From positions 1-51,701 of the forward strand of contig JAJBTU010000020.1 of assembly GCA_020860715.1 (NCBI GenBank): a stretch of 51,701 nucleotides of DNA, in the 5' to 3' direction. The notes below the pieces were generated by a model. That model had not been told where the DNA came from, ran no database searches, and saw only the letters and a list, made by a program, of their open reading frames with translations. This stretch comes from Clostridiales bacterium. GTDB taxonomy: Bacteria; Bacillota; Clostridia; Lachnospirales; Lachnospiraceae. A program made the position numbers and the translations under genes. Below, one piece after another: positions 51,346 through 51,701 of the stretch; position 1 is the stretch's first letter; every line of letters starts with the position of its first letter.

Positions 51346-51416
51346 TCATGATTCGAATTACGAATCATGACGTAGGCCGGGCGCATCGCGCAGCGATTTT
51401 CATCACCCGGCTCTCC
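51346..51416 (+). repeat. Double-hairpin repeat, copy 3
   Basis: TCATGATTCGAATTACGAAT and its pair (CATGATTCG/CGAATCATG), GACGTAGGCCGGGCGCATCG, CGCAGCGATTTTCATCACC, CGGCTCTCC. This is the shortest copy and close to consensus. Confidence 0.65.
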
Positions 51417-51701
51417 GTATACTGAAAGGCCTCTAATCCATAGTCAGTGTTCAAATCTTGATTTTATCTGTTTCCACGTCCTGCCGCAACAGAGAATTGT
51501 ATCTGCAACAGAATTTCCCTGAAACTTATCCAGACTCCTATTACCGCCTTTTTTCTAAATGTATTACTTCTATTTCGTTTCATTTTACTACTTTCTTCAT
51601 AAAAGTGCAACCATTATTTAGAATAAATGTGAAAACAGATACACTTAAACCTTAACTTCCAGAAAAATTATTTCTCAAATTTGAAAACGCAGTGAAAAAA
51701 G
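51417..51701. other. AT-rich end, no gene recognised
   Basis: Only short shadow frames are present, and no RNA or known motif was seen. One minus-strand tail (GACGTGGAAACAGATAAAAT) could be coding debris. Confidence 0.3.

Noticed and set aside
1-51701. tRNA, rRNA, CRISPR or tmRNA genes
   Set aside because: No cloverleaf, rRNA or regular repeat-spacer pattern was seen by eye; a tRNAscan run would settle it.

Overview
The window looks like chromosome from a Gram-positive gut anaerobe of the Clostridia (Lachnospiraceae-like). Evidence: Firmicutes-type ribosome binding sites (GGAGG), TnpV and DUF6809 integrative-element genes, the small-protein/sigma-like/DUF2800/DUF2815/family A polymerase early module of Clostridia prophages, and CymR-style sulfur genes. 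Species cannot be told from the sequence alone. No rRNA, tRNA or CRISPR array was seen.

Layout. (1) 33-11298, minus strand: one compact defence operon. In order of transcription it encodes an NBR1-Ig-like protein, an excisionase-type HTH, HsdM, HsdS, HsdR, and a Hachiman pair (HamA DUF1837, HamB helicase). HamA lacks the usual E-x-K residues. (2) 11544-17388, plus strand: replication module of a prophage or integrative element, with a frameshifted sigma-like gene, a Cas4/RecB-like nuclease, an ssDNA-binding protein and a family A DNA polymerase. It ends abruptly inside a VapE-like gene fused to the 5' end of an oppositely oriented secreted-protein gene. (3) 17385-23781: copper/thiol-type membrane genes (HMA-TauE/SafE-cupredoxin, DUF2318), two PLP trans-sulfuration enzymes and a LarE-type sulfur transferase. 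(4) 24164-30710: graveyard of one or more integrative elements with recombinase fragments, three methyltransferase genes (one broken), ATC hydrolase, ORF6N, TnpV, DUF6809, SymE and a structured RNA. (5) 30927-40149: sulfur amino acid block with a GshA-like ligase, MalY/PatB lyase, cystathionine gamma-synthase/lyase, cystine-type ABC transporter, glutamine amidotransferase and CysK. (6) 40339-45452: HxlR regulator divergent from a Mn-type CDF exporter, a DtxR-like repressor, a radical SAM protein, and a secreted esterase-like protein. (7) 45535-51701: a second mobile region with an FtsH scrap, HTH protein, NusG paralogue, serine recombinase, truncated DUF2325 gene and tyrosine integrase.

The clearest system-level signal is regulatory. 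Four sulfur-related promoters carry a 17-nt CCTAyt-type palindrome downstream of the -10 (Rrf2/CymR-like). Three of the four also carry CCGATAACTGGTTATC (completed to CCGATAACTGGTTATCGG at two of them) exactly 10 nt upstream of the -35. This points to repressor plus activator control of one sulfur regulon. Other signals are a three-copy family of short double-hairpin repeats, one copy splitting a small membrane-protein gene, and a folded RNA upstream of symE whose closing stem shares bases with a terminator.
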